Positions 1 to 12,573 of a stretch of 64,000 nucleotides of DNA are shown in pieces (position 1 is the first letter of the stretch; every line of letters starts with the position of its first letter). Source of the DNA: Polytrichum commune (Eukaryota > Streptophyta > Polytrichopsida > Polytrichales > Polytrichaceae). Position numbers and translations under genes: made by a program. The notes beneath the pieces were generated by a model. The model was not told where the DNA came from and made no database searches. It saw only the letters and a program-made list of their open reading frames with translations. The stretch lies in NCBI GenBank assembly GCA_950295325.1, contig OX485809.1:13518001-13582000 (forward strand), given 5' to 3'.

Positions 1-1130
1 ACCCCTACCTATTCATCATATTCCCACAACCACTACTCAAGTGGTTAGAAAATGACAACGTAGGATACCACTTCACCACGACCCCAATTGTGTGTACCAC
101 CACCGCCTACGTAGACAACCTAGCGATGAGCAAAGACACTATCAACACAATCCAACCACAAATCTATAAACTCCAAAAATTTGCAGAATGGTCCCATCTG
201 GATTGACCTCTCCAAGTGTGCCATAATAGGATGTCCAAACTAATCCAAGCTCAAACCAAACACCTTTAAAACATAAATCCAAACACAAACATCATGTACC
301 TAAAACATGAAGTTCCCCACCCTCACCCAAAACAAACCATACACATACTTGGGCATCCACCTCATCCCATCGCTCAAATGGAAAATACAAAAAGAAGTCA
401 TCACCAACAAAGCCAAAAAAAACAAAGTAAACTCCTATCCATCTCATTGGCCAACCTCAAAGAATAAATTAAAATCCTTAAAATGAAATTGGGAACCGCA
501 TACACCTACTATACGACCCCCTTCTCCAAACTAGATATTAAAAAACTCAACAAAACACTTAACAAATTAACCGATTTTTTTTTGCAATATACCCAAAAGC
601 ACCATAGACAACCTCACCCACCACTCCCATGAAGACGTTGGCATCAACACAACCTCTTTCCTCTTATACTACATAGTATGCATAGGCCGATAACTAATAC
701 AAGCTGTCAATGACCCATGACAAGGCCTCACCAAATACATCACCACTAAATATGGAGGCTTGCTACATCTCTCCGAACTGAAATGTCAAGCTTGCTCCAA
801 TTTTCCCATAGTAGGACATTATTCTTACTAAAAAAAGAATGAGAAATCATTATAGATCGCACATTCCCTATCAAAGAAGCCCCCTTAAAACAATAATGGT
901 CATCTAACCCACTATGCGCAACCCTCCCACTAGAAGCCAAGAACAAGGCCAAAATATATCTCAATAAATTGTGTATATAGAACATCACATTCTTATCCCA
1001 AATCCAAAGTATGAACACCTCGATCATCCTTGCCCCCGATGAATTTTGCCATAAATATAAACATGCACCCAAACTCATCAAATAAGCCCTTCAACAAGCC
1101 CACACATCCCCCCCCCCCCCCCCCCAACCC
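1..1130 (+). pseudogene. LINE reverse transcriptase fragment (3' half of RT and downstream region), decayed
   Basis: The first 200 bases read, with interruptions, as the end of a non-LTR retrotransposon RT palm. A YVDN motif at about 108-119 stands where the catalytic YxDD belongs, followed by an F.EW spacing and a DLSKC-like stretch typical after that motif. Around 350-420 another frame gives LGIHL.PSLKW, the usual YLGIxLxPxxxW of LINE RTs. Stops and frame changes are frequent, so it is dead. The second Asp of YxDD is already Asn. The element runs off the left edge. RNase H-like and C-terminal pieces of what may be the same family lie at 2880-3830 and 8220-8784. Confidence 0.6.
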
Positions 1131-2879
1131 AACAATTAGACTCACAACCTCACCACGCCATGACAAACAATGCCATACAACTCTACCACACTCTAGGGAC
1201 ACAAATAAGCAACATGATAGGCACCAAAACCATCATTAGAAAACATACGTGGGGTGCACAAGCTACCAAAAGACACTACCTATGTCAATGGAACCCCCCC
1301 CCCCCAAGGCATCACCACACAACGGAGAAGTGAAACAAAATCCTTAACCCAACAACATACTACTAGGCCACAATGTACTACAACTCAACCAATCCCACAC
1401 AATAACCCATAAACAACACACACTCAAGACATACAAAAGTCTTTGAAGCCACGCACAAAAAGATACTAGATACATAGGATCCCTTGCTACAAATAATTGA
1501 CCTCGCGCTATCTACACAAGAATGCAACCCGGACAAAGACATCAACACAAATTGGCCAACCATATAAATACACAACACGGAATCCCACATACAGTCATGT
1601 CTCTATAAGTGTTACCCCTATAAGCGTTATAATTTCATATATGTTAAGAAAATTTTACTCCCCTACAAAAACACAATTGGTAAGACTAGTGAGTGTTATG
1701 TGTTAAGTGTTATAACATTCTCTACTCCCTTCTTTGTTAATTGCACCTCTATAAGTCTTAATTTTGAGAAAATCAAGGTAATAATATATGAGAGCATACA
1801 TTTTAAACATGTAATCACATTAATCCCATATTCTTTGCGAACAAATCAAATATTCTCTCTAATCTAGAGATCCTTCCTCCTTGTGCACTTTCAAGCAATT
1901 TGGGAGAGGATATGGCAAATATAAAAGGTTTGGGAGTTGGGGTGCTTGTTGGGTGCTAGTTTGCTAGTTGGGGTTTACAATACTTGTATAGCATCTTTCA
2001 GGCGCAACAATCAGGGTCAACAATCAGGCAGGCGCAAGTATTGTATGGGGCTTCTTTTTTTGGTTTCTTTTTTCTTTTTCTTTAAAAAAAAATTGCAAGT
2101 AGATTGTTAGTCAACAAGTTTATGGATCAATCAAGGGTATGGAGCCTGGATTTTATTTTGTTTTTCCCTTTTTATCCCCAAAAATTACAATTTTTGTGAT
2201 TGTAAGAAAATTCATTTGTTGTTCAACCATGCATGACCAACCTTGTAGTATTGTAATATGTGTAGTGTTAGGTGGTAGAAACCAATATTAGAAAATAATG
2301 TTGAGACGGTAAGAGAACTTGACTTCGTAGGTGATGGATGGGGAGTGTGGAGAATTGGACTACGATAGTAAGGTAGATCGTCAAGATGGTAGAAAGAGGA
2401 TTATTGGTAATCACAACTGGAGTAGTTACTTTGGTATTCCCGTAAGTTATGAATAACTAGTCTAGTAGAAAATTTGATGGAGAAGGGGATGGCTACTAGT
2501 TGTAAGAAATGATGTCATTACCAATAATGTGCATACCAAGAAGGGGGAAAATGACATGGCCAGTAGTCGTAGTGTATAAGGGATTTATATTAGTAGTCGA
2601 ATTAGATTGGTAGCAAACCTTTGTAGGAACCCTAGCTGGTAATTCTCTAGTAATAGATATCTGATGATTACAATAATGGTAGATACACTGGTAGTGTATC
2701 TAGTAGAACGAATAAGCCCAACAATCGCAGCACAACTTGTAGGAGGAAGGACCAAGGAGGTAGGGGAACGGTAAGGATACTTAGTTTACTAGGGTAAAAG
2801 GAGTATTCTCTTACATTTGGCAACCATGTTGAGAACCATCCCTCGCATCCATCATCTGCATTCATAGTCAAACAAACCC
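1131..2879. other. Intervening DNA between two LINE pieces, no gene seen
   Basis: Weak LINE-like coding sense can be followed to roughly 1600, with C-runs at about 1110-1125 and 1296-1306. From about 1600 to 2860 the base composition changes and nothing resembles the LINE, so an unidentified insertion may separate the RT part from the RNase H part. I could not find its ends. No convincing ORF or RNA gene. Confidence 0.3.
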
Positions 2880-3830
2880 TCCATCCAACACACAAATCCC
2901 ACAAAACCTACAAATGATCTTCCAAAGAAACCACAACATTAACATAGACACCCACCTCCTACAAGGTTATATTCTCCCCCACATGGAAATTTGCACCTAG
3001 AATAGACCTCCCCCCTTAGACCAATTGCCACTATAGCCCTACCAAGTGAATACCATAACATCCACCCCCTCAAATTCAACCCTCAACAATGCATGTACAC
3101 ATACTCCACCAAAAATCACGAAGGAAATATAGAAGGTAACATCGCCGGCTTATAAAATTACAGTCTCACTAACAACATCCAAATACCATGAGACTACCTT
3201 GATACAAAAATATACTTTGAGCCAAACTGGATGTTATATTAATTGCCATAAAAAACATACATTCACCTGCCTCGACACCTATATATTTACTGACAACCTC
3301 AACATTACATTCCTAATCAACAACCATATCATACACTCATCCTCACTATACCACCACCCAAGCAGACTACCAATGGCTACAATTTTACACCCAAGTACAT
3401 CATACCAAACACAAAATATCCATACACAAAGTCCACGCACACACTGACATTACCATAAAGAAACAAAATAGACACCCTAGCAAATGAAGAGCACACAAAG
3501 ACCCCCCCCCCCCCAAAAAAAAAAAAAAAAACATACACACACACACACATAACCCATATTGACTTGTATTGGCAAGCATTTTGCCCAATTGCCACACACA
3601 ACAATTCCATATGGAATCTACACACAAGGAGCACTGAACACAAGATTGGACGAGAAGCCACCACCGTCCAGAATAAATTATCATATGTAGAAAAATGCCC
3701 CTCCAACAATCGAATAAACCACAAACTCTCCGATCACTTCGGGAAAGGCGTGAGAATTGCCAAACACAATAAAATTGTACACCTTATTGAAAGGGGACAA
3801 TGCAAGAGGACAAACATGTTTTAGGGAACG
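2880..3830 (+). pseudogene. LINE RNase H domain and C-terminal region, decayed
   Basis: In shifting frames the segment reads as a type I RNase H of a plant LINE: MYTxSTKNHEGNIEG near 3091-3135 (usual MYTDGS), an L.AKLD near 3210-3230 (usual ILRAELDA), IFTDNLN near 3280-3300 (usual FTDS), then KVHAHTDIT near 3430-3455. The last part, 3552-3824, is an open stretch with INHKLSDHF that resembles the conserved tail of such elements. An in-frame stop replaces the Arg before AKLD and the first catalytic Asp appears to be lost. A C-run joined to an A-run lies at about 3503-3532. Orientation matches the RT piece at 1-1130. Confidence 0.5.
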
Positions 3831-3949
3831 TAGATCTACTTCGGGCCATGTCTTTACATTACATACTTTAATCAAACAAGAGGTATTTACAAGTCGATGT
3901 CTTTAATCTTGTTTTTGTGATTCCAAAACAAAATCAACATGCTTCAATG

Positions 3950-4440
3950 CCTCCAACGATTAGGGGTACCATCTCATTTATAACATGTTGTAAAGGCCAT
4001 GTACATCGCAATCTACACAAAAGTTTGAATAAACGGTGACACACATGGTGAAGTAATTTTAATGCTTGACATTGGTGTTAAACAAAGGTGTCCCCACTCC
4101 CCTGCACTATTCATCTTGTACATTGATGAATTTGAAACATAATTGGACGAGATCAATGGGGATTCCGTGTTTATTTAACACAATGGTTGTCATTCTTCTT
4201 TACAATGACAATGTTGTTCTACTATGTAGATTAGGATTAGGCCTACAAAGAATTTTAAACAAGCTATATGAGTTTTGCACTTTTCTAGCCTAGAAGTCAA
4301 TATATCTAGGACTAATATCATGATATTTGGCCACAAAAAAGGAAATTAAACCAAGAGTCATTTATTTAAACAAAGACCAAATTGAGATCACCCATGAGTA
4401 CAAACACCTCATGATTGAATTGTACTCACATGGTTGGTTT
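3950..4440 (+). pseudogene. Second LINE reverse transcriptase fragment, different family
   Basis: Frames together read GVKQRCPHSPALFILYIDEFE (RT motif GxxQGxxLSPxLFxLYIDEL), then ILLYNDNVVLLCR, the catalytic palm with YNDN in place of YADD, then LQRILNKLYEFC, LEVNISRTNIMIFG and YKxLMI. This order is the standard finger-palm-thumb order of plant LINE RTs. Both catalytic Asp positions are disturbed (YADD to YNDN) and several stops and shifts occur, so it is not functional. It differs from the RT at 1-1130, so at least two LINE families are present. Confidence 0.6.
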
Positions 4441-5011
4441 GAGCCATCTAGTAAATGGTGAAGAATTGTAGATATGAAAGCCTTGATGGTAAGAAACGGT
4501 AGTCATAGTCACGCGTTTGGGAATTCAAATCCCATCCATTCAAGGCTTTGGTGCTTCGTACTTTCACGTATGGTACCAAAATTAGGGAGGTGACTTGGAA
4601 AGATCTCATTAGAAAGTCTTTGAGAAGGGCATGAAGATGCAATTCATGTCTCACGTCAAAGTGTGTTCTTTGACTACCTATAAAATTTGAAGAACTTCCC
4701 ATACACTTATACACTCTCAAGCTTATTGTGGGCTTTCAACAATGGCTTGCCCACCTACCCTCTTGGTTAGTCAATAAAGCAACCTCACTATCCTAACCCA
4801 AGCGACACGAGGACTTGATACTTGGCACAAATTGGCAACCATGTGGAAGACATCATGGGGTTTATGTCATTCGGAAACCCATGAAAGCCCAACCACATGA
4901 AAAACAACACATGATGATATCAAGGGGGCTTTTCTAGCTAGAGAGTGAAACTCTTTCCATCTCTATGAAAAGAAACTAGATAATCTCCACCTCAAAGATT
5001 TTCTTAAATAC
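4441..5011. other. No feature recognised
   Basis: Ordinary AT-rich sequence. A GGGAATTCAAATCCC near 4530 looks a little like a tRNA B-box, but no tRNA fold or A-box at proper spacing is visible. Confidence 0.3.
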
Positions 5012-5015
5012 AAGT

Positions 5016-5615
5016 GGGTGCAAGCATGATAAAGTGGACCAAAATAGTGCTCCAATATTCTTAATACATTATTTTTTTGGTCAAAGGCCTAAAAGTAGTA
5101 GCAAAGTATTGTTTATATTGGATTTCTTTCATAATGACCTATGTTGTTGTGTTAAATACTCAAATATGGAACATGAAGTTGAGATCTTCAAAACATATCA
5201 TCAAAAGTGATGCTCAAAAGCAAATGATTCAATCTACTTTTGGACGTAGATTTCATGACCTTGAATATTTTGAAGTTAGATTTTTTCTTCATATTCCTTG
5301 AATTCATTATCAACACGAGGGCATCATCACAAAACTTTGTAGAAAACCATCAATTTAATGTAAGTTTATTGTACTTTAAGCAAATTTTAGATAGTTGCCT
5401 ACTTGCACACCATTTGCACGACCTTCTAAAATATGTAGGTTTCTCTTGGAATTTTTTTTGTCATCATAAATTAATTGGCTTTGTAGATCAATATGTTTTT
5501 AAAATGTCTATGATTTGTTTCTTCACAAAATTTAAAGGTAGTGTACAATTTTGAATCACTTTCACTTAACATTGGGTAGGGATCATGAGTTGTCCACTTT
5601 ATTGTGCTTGCACCC
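5016..5615. mobile_element. 600-bp terminal-inverted-repeat element, copy 1 (MITE-like)
   Basis: The two ends are inverted copies: it begins GGGTGCAAGCATGATAAAGT and ends in the complement of GGGTGCAAGCACAATAAAGT, about 24 bp with two mismatches. AAGT stands directly outside both ends (5012-5015, 5616-5619) and may be the target duplication. A diverged second copy lies at 23381-23990, similar along its length (for example GAGATCTTCAAAAC and GTAGATCAATATGTTTTT in both). It has no transposase ORF, so it is presumably a non-autonomous DNA transposon. The superfamily is uncertain. Confidence 0.6.
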
Positions 5616-5619
5616 AAGT

Positions 5620-8219
5620 GCAAATTTTGCTTGAATCAACCATTGACTCCACCACAACCCAAGATCATCGATGCCTAGGATACCTCAAACCATAGACTTG
5701 CCATTGAAATTGGACGATGAATGACTATCCCTAGTTCTAAAGATACTAAACTATGCCACTTTTGCTCCTATCATGCAGTTCAAAATCAGGCACATTTTGT
5801 GTTGAAATGTCCCCTATATAACCCCATTAGAGATAACTTGCCACCAATACTTTTAAAAGTTGTCCCATGGAGCCTCGAGTCTTTCTTTAATTAGACCGCC
5901 AAATTGACATTAGCCCTTATGCTCGGGGAGTTCACTAGACATGTATATATGTATACACGTGCATGACAAGGGTATTTATTCAAGGGGTATTTAATTATCC
6001 ATCCTTAATTTTTTGTACCGTATTATTATATAATTTGCTAGTTTCTTTTTTTTTAAATGACCCTATAATTACTTTTAAATTTGATGAAGCTCTAATTTTA
6101 AGCTAGGTATGTTCATTATAATTATTTGATTTTGCTCCAAAGGGTTTAAGAGCATTCAAAGTACTAAGTCACCAAAATCCAAGGCACATAAAGGTTTTAC
6201 ATTAAGAGTGTTCATAAACTGTTTCAAACAACAAAATCAACCTATGTTCCTCAATCAAGTTACATGCACAATTAAACACAACAGTACTGAGTGTAAAAAA
6301 AAAACAATTAAAACACCAACAACAAAGCAAGCAAAAATAGGGTCCATGCAATAATGTAGAAGGGTATAGAGTTAATACTACAACATAATCAAAGCAACCA
6401 GATGGGCATTAAGCAACCAGACGGGCATCGTTTAGGGTTTAGGTTTATTCCCTACGTCTGTAAGGGCATTAAGCAACCAGATGTTCACGGAGATCAATCA
6501 TGCACCATGGCAGGCACGACATTCTGAGTTGATGGATAACTCTAACAAAATTTTCCAAAAATATCATATTGCCGTGTAGATCAACTTCGAATCCCTCTTA
6601 TAAAAAATTAAAACAAAAAACAAAAAAACAACGTGAGAAAAAAACTCTGCTAGTCGGCCGTGAAGAAAACTTTGGGAACCCTAAACGGATGGCAACTGGC
6701 AGTTTGGACTCAGGACTTGGGAGTGAAATGGGACTTACATGCAAACACGAGTTCCAAAGCTGGACTTGTGTAGTCGTTATGAAGATTCGACCTCCACTCA
6801 AAGTAGAGAGAGAGAATGTCCTACACAGGCCACATGCAAACCCCACCTCTCAGAAAGTCAACATCGTCGAAGAAAAAACTCTCGCCAACACTGAACTGCA
6901 AACCCCACCTCTTAGATCGGTGAAAAAAAACTCTCAAAACCTAATCCTCCAGTAACGCTCTCCCCCAATTTTTCCTAAACCCTAATCCGTCATCCGCCCT
7001 CATCAATCTTTCATCTCATTTTTTCAACTGAATCGACGTACTTTTTCATCCAAAATCTTCCCGCCTCTGAACACAAAGGACACCCTATTTCAAAAAAAAC
7101 TTAGGATCCTTAAATCCTACGATATATTTTTACAAATATTTTAAAAATATGCGTTATTTGTATCAAGCCTATATTATTTATAATACAAATTTTATCATAC
7201 ATACTCACCTATATTACTTCTAAGAAAATTCTAAGTTTTTCCTTTTGTGAATATAAATTACCCTATATTTTCCTGCACGTTGTTTTCTAATATTATCGCA
7301 CTGAACTCCCCGAGCCCTTATGTTATGGAGGTTACCAAGTGTAAGCATGAATTGGTGGAATATAACCATTACACGTGAAGTCCATCAACCACCAACACAT
7401 AAACTACCATTTAGATGATTTATCTATATCGCATCATTCTCCATATCAAAGTTTGAATCCACAATGCTATATTGGTAATTTAGACTTTCTTTGTAGAATA
7501 GTGGCAATTTGTTTATTGGTTTAAATGAATTACAAAGGGGTATGGATTTTAATTTTGCTAAACTTTGAAATAGTTTATTTGGCCTTATATGACTAAAAAT
7601 GACTCTTGATACCATTTGTTTGTAGAATCGGCACCAATCCACCCTCCATTATGTATAATTAAACAACTTTCTCTTTGGATTTAACTAGGAATTGTAAAAC
7701 AAAAATGTGAAATGGACTACCACAGTTCTTAATACATATAATGACATATATGGTCATTGTTTTGACATGATTTCATTTAAAATTCATATTTGAATCCTCC
7801 AATTCTTTTTCTACATATTTTGAGATGTTTAGGATATGTGATGGGAGTCCACACCACTTTTGAGCAACCTATTACAACTTTTAAAATTCAATAAAAACAA
7901 ATCCACATTATGTCATGGTAAGATGTTTAATTATGATTTTTTGCACAAATTTTTGGCATTGTGGTTGAGATGTGTTAGATCATAGAAATTTATCATTATT
8001 GTAGTTTACATAAACGTATGGACATGAAATGCAAGGATCATTAGTAGAAATCAACCATCGCGACAATCCAAATAGACCATCTAATTGTGCATACACCCTA
8101 GCGCACTCCGCCACTCTAGAGAATCAGATGGTTTGAAACCATCTTGATGTACTTTCAGCCTCATTAGCCTTTTTGGCTTCCTAGACTTTAGAATCAATTT
8201 CATTTCAAATTTACTTCAT
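5620..8219. other. AT-rich intergenic DNA, no gene recognised
   Basis: Short direct copies of GGCATTAAGCAACCAGA occur at about 6400-6480. Around 6560-7080 the sequence resembles a plant 5'-UTR/promoter (several AACCCTAAT-type motifs), but the open frame 6569-6955 shows no domain and is probably chance. The rest is AT-rich with no supported coding sense. Confidence 0.3.
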
Positions 8220-8784
8220 TACCCAAACACTACAAGCCAACAAATTCACCCGATTTTTGTACCTTGACCAATGCAAGGACTCACACCAACACACCCCCGG
8301 ACTCCACAATTCCATAATGGATCCTCCAATGTACATGCACTTAGCTGCCATGGCATTGCCTAGCAAAATTGAGACCATATATCTTATGCATATTAGGTGC
8401 CCTCAACAATAGCCAAACCCCAATACTTCCCTCCCCTACACACACACACTCCAATGCATAGAATTTACATATTGTCATGACAAATACCTACAACAAGCCT
8501 TGGAACACAAACACACCAAATACGACCCACTAATAAATACCCTAAGAAAGACCAATTGGAAATTGAACCCCCTCAAAATCATCACAGTCAGGGTCAAAGG
8601 AACCATACATGAACACTCCATAAATAAACTTAACAACATCAACATTCCCAAATCCACCACTAAAAGCCTCATGAGAAACATACACCCAGATGTCATCAAA
8701 TACCTCACCTACCTAATCCTTAACAAACAAAAATTAGATAAACAAGCAAACCCCTATCCCCCCCCCCCCCAAGCATGGTAAACA
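8220..8784 (+). pseudogene. LINE C-terminal tail, decayed
   Basis: Around 8455-8780 a frame reads EFTYCHDKYLQQALEHKHTK followed by KYDPLINTLRKTNWKLNPLK, then IITVRVKGTIHEHSINKL, and later LMRNIHPDVIKYLTYLILNK. I recognise this as the conserved end of plant LINE ORF2 proteins (usual form: KY.PLI..L...GW...PL..ITAGVRGAIHE.SI). Upstream to 8220 broken frames look like the zinc-finger region. It ends after a proline run encoded by a C-tract at 8759-8770. The orientation is the same as the other LINE pieces, but sequence between them is unrelated, so they need not be one insertion. Confidence 0.55.
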
Positions 8785-10389
8785 TGGTATAATCAACCTT
8801 TGAACATAGAATGCTGCCTATACTATATAAACACAAAGCCCACTTCCCAAAAGGAAGGTAAAATTACCCTATATCACATCATGGGTACCCATGATGAATA
8901 TAAGGCTAATAGGTTGACATTCACGCCGGTCAACAATTCGGCCGACATTTTATTTTATTTTCTTATATACATTGTACTACGTTGTAATTTTATCATATTT
9001 ATGGTCAAAACTTTGAGTCAACACATGGACTTGTTTTTCCTTTATGAAAGATAGAGTAGGTTCCACAATAAGCTTCCTGATGCATCTCATGGGAAATATG
9101 TGGAAAATATTGATGGGCCCATGGAGCCATAATAGTTCGAATAGCAATATGACATAACATTACAAGACCTATACGTTTGGGCACCTGTTTTTGTTTTAAG
9201 AAGGGGATGCCTAACAGATGGCCATGAATGAAGGCACCTTGATTGTTGACACTCCAAGGTACCTTGATTTATGGGCGTGCAGTAATTTGTTGCGGCAGTA
9301 CAGGGACGCATGCAATGGATGGACATGAATGGCAACAATTAAGTTGATTTGATGTTGAATCATGTTGGGTGGAGAAGAAAATGTAAGAAATGAAGAATAT
9401 ATCTGAGGTTGAGATAAATATCCCCCTTCCCTTCCCTGAATTACCTTCCCTTCCCTTTCGTTTGAGGCAATGTAGGGGGGGGGTTTGTTGATGTGAAGAA
9501 AGTGAGGGGGGGGGGCATGTGGGGTAGCGTAGCTCATGACTGACTGCTATGAAGATAAACAGACAGCCGCTTCTCCACGTGTTGCATTGAATGAAAAGTT
9601 GGGAACACGGATAATGGTTAACAATGGAGTCGTCTGCAGAGGAGAGGAGAAGGCCAGGGGAGCGTTGTGGAAGGCCGGAGCTGCTGGCGCATATATTCCT
9701 CGTCATGTGTGTCCCTGGTGGGCCCCACCCCATTCCCACTTGCAGCTCATGGGTGAGCCGGCCCTGCCCCCCTCTCCGCACGCACGCAGGTAGGCAGGCA
9801 GGCAGACAGGCGGGCAGGCAGGAGTGGGAGGGAGGGAGGGAGCCGCCGGGACGGCAAGGTTGGCGAGGTGCAGCACAGCACAGCACAGCACAGCTGAGCT
9901 GAGCTCTGCACTGGCCGCGCACCAGCTTCCCCCCACCTTCTTCTACACTCTAACCTCCTTCATACCACACTCGTTTAAGTTATATGCCACCCTCCCTCTT
10001 GCCACACATTTCTGCACTCCCCACCCTCCCTCTTTTATACGACGACCACTACCACCCTCCATAATGCCACATTTCCAATCTCCTTTTTCTCATATTCAAC
10101 ACCTAATTAATGCTAAACTTCTTTTCATCTATGTCGTGTACATTTCAAATACATCCATTTTCACTTCGCAACTATTTCGGAACTTCACTTATCATTGCCA
10201 ACTTCATGATTACGAGGGTTACTACTGTACAATGGACTTGGTTACGGGTACAGTGGCCTCCTTCCTATTCTTTGCTTACATTATGTGCCTAAACATGTTT
10301 ACAACATGGATGACACTAGATTGTATTTTACACCACATCCTAATAAATACATTAGCACGATGGCAGGTGAAGGCTTGGAAGTTATAGAA
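8785..10389. other. Intergenic DNA with a GC-rich patch and short tandem motifs
   Basis: 9530-9960 is clearly more GC-rich than its surroundings and contains a (GGCA)n-like run at about 9788-9833 and CAGCA/CACAG plus GAGCT repeats at about 9871-9906. Several long overlapping frames on both strands cross this patch, as expected where stop codons are scarce. None shows a domain. No promoter, RNA gene or transposon end was recognised. Confidence 0.35.
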
Positions 10390-11343
10390 GGAGCGTGTAA
10401 CACTTGCTCCTGTTGTTAATTCAACTGGGACTAATAAGTTGAAGTTGCTTGTGATTCGTACGTCTAAGCAACCACGATGTTTTGGAAGGTGGCAACCTCA
10501 CGAGTATGTTCAGCGGCACTCAAATAAAATAGCTTGGATGAAGGGGCTTATATTTAAAGCTTCGATTTTGCAACTCGACAATTACTTCAAAGGCTAAAAT
10601 TGAAAGGTGATTGTGATTTTCGATAATGCATCTTCACATGTTGTTAGCTATGCCAAAGTTGGTAAGTCCAGTGGTTTTTCAACCTTGGAATTGAGCAACA
10701 TAATTTTCGTATTCCTTCCTCCCAATGGTACAAACGTAGTTCAACCTTTGGATCAAGGTATAATACCATCTTTCAAAATTCAGTATAAGAATAAACTTTT
10801 GTAATGGGTTTTATCACAATACGATGATGCTACATTGAAGGACTTAAGGAAGGTGGTGCCCAACATCATACATGCTATCATGTGGAGTTATGAAGTATGG
10901 AGTGAGTTGGATGCATAGATAGTCAAGAATTGTTGGAGGATGACGCGTATATTACGTGCAACATGGAATGTTGATTTTACCCTAGTTGATGAAAGGGAGA
11001 AGAATAGAATGCAAGAAGAGTTGGATGAACTTGGTGCTCTGATTTCAAAGTTGCGATTGGGTGATGAAGAGATGTCAATCGAGACTTACATTTAAATGGA
11101 AAGGGAAGAGAGTATTGAGCTAGAATTGAAGATTGATGAATTGGTGGATGTTGCTTTGGGAATCACTTATGCACAAGGCTTTGATCCTAATGTTGATCTA
11201 GATTCAGTAGATGTTGATGAGGTTGCTCCACCTACAGTAAGGTTTAGTGATGCTAAACATCATGCATCATTGTTGTCTAATTTCTTATTACACAACTCTT
11301 TACATTTTGGTGTTAATGAAGCTAGTAGGGAATTTAGATAAGA
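10390..11343 (+). pseudogene. pogo/Tigger-like (DDE_1, CENP-B-type) transposase, decayed
   Basis: The frame around 10590-10804 reads VIFDNASSH (the DNA..H motif with the second catalytic Asp), then LSNIIFVFLPPNGTNVVQPLDQGIIPSFK, whose PLDQGII.xFK ending is diagnostic of pogo/Jerky-type DDE_1 transposases. Upstream at 10430-10500, KLKLLVIRTSKQPRCFGRW matches the preceding LPPLVIGKSKNPRCFK region of the family. The acidic C-terminal tail continues to about 11341 in broken frames. Stops at about 10594, 10802, 10916 and 11093 show it is dead. The DNA-binding N-terminus and the inverted repeats were not found. Such proteins act in the nucleus on their own TIRs. Confidence 0.7.
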
Positions 11344-12573
11344 TGACAATTGCTAACTTGGGTAGGCAACATCATAATTCTTTGAACTCCTATTTCAAGA
11401 GTTCTTGAGAATATTTGTATTTGTTTAGTTATCAGTTAATGTTTCATACAATCTATATTGCTTAAACTCGTTGTGTATATTTCTAAGCTCATATTGCTTA
11501 TGTTTTTGTATCCCCTCGATAGTACGACAATTGCATGCCATTTGTCATAGTAATGACACCTCGCCGATATGACATTTTTGTGTTTCCCAAACGTGTCATA
11601 CTAAAGAAGGAGAACAATAACCTTACCCCAATTAGACAACGCCCGAATCACGTGCTCCCCTTGCACTCTTCCCTCCCTCCTCTGACCACTCACATACTAA
11701 GGGGCCTCTTTACACCAGTGGCATTAGGTCATGGCTCTTCAATGACCATGCTACCCCACCCCACCCCACTTTCTGGATGGCATCGTGGACAAGCTCATGC
11801 ACTAGTAATGTAGCCCACATTCTCATTGCAAATTTTGTCAAGCCTACCGTACCGTCAAGAACAATCCCAAAACAAAATTTTCTACAATCCCAGCCAACAT
11901 TATTCATATTTGCCATGTGGGATTCCGTGTACAATTTTCATTCATTGAACATGTTGTGGGTTGTTTACTCTAGTGCCCAATGACCACCACTTTCTAAATT
12001 CTCTCGATGGTTGAGAAATGAGTGGCAAACCCACTACATTTTGCATGTCAACGGTCAAACCCCCCCCCCCCCAAAAAAACAAAAAAAAACAAAAAAAAAC
12101 AAAATAAAAACAAAATAAAAATAAAAATAATGGCCATGTTAGAAATGGACAAGGAAGTGACATGAAAGGGGTATGGAACCCTACATGTCTAGAAATGGAT
12201 AATGTTTGGTGATCACTGATCACCCAAATTTTGTCTTGAGGGAACCCAAACATATTGTCCAATAGAAAATGAAGGTGACCATGTGACAAATTTTTATTTG
12301 TATTCCTATAATAGTAGTAAAAACGACAATAACAATAATAATCATAATCATGGTTTAAGTCCATTTTTCCTTTAATTACACTAAACCTGGTCCAAGTCTG
12401 CTTTACAATAAGTCCCATGATTCAGGGATTCAAAAAGTGACGTGGATTTATCTTGGTCGTGGTCTTTAAATTGTTGACCATGTCCATTAAAAATCCAAAA
12501 TCGTTTCGTTCTCTCTACCCTTGGCTATGTGTATAAATTAATGGTCACCATACAACCTATTTGGGTTCTCTCA
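11344..12573. other. No gene recognised
   Basis: AT-rich sequence with a C-run joined to an A-rich run at about 12060-12130. Open frames here have no family resemblance. Confidence 0.3.

Noticed and set aside
1030-1239. Proline-rich ORF around a C-run
   Set aside because: Created by the poly-C tract inside decayed LINE sequence.
4520-4550. tRNA gene suggested by GGGAATTCAAATCCC
   Set aside because: No acceptor or anticodon stem can be drawn around it.
6425-6460. Telomere-like TTTAGGGTTTAGG
   Set aside because: Only one and a half units; not a telomeric tract.
6569-6955. 128-codon plus-strand ORF
   Set aside because: Lys-rich start from an A-tract, no domain, overlapping open frame on the other strand; kept only as a possible 5'-UTR-like region.
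9269-9922. 217-codon minus-strand ORF with cysteine/alanine-rich start
   Set aside because: It crosses a GC-rich patch with GGCA and CACAG repeats where all frames stay open; no domain and no plausible composition.
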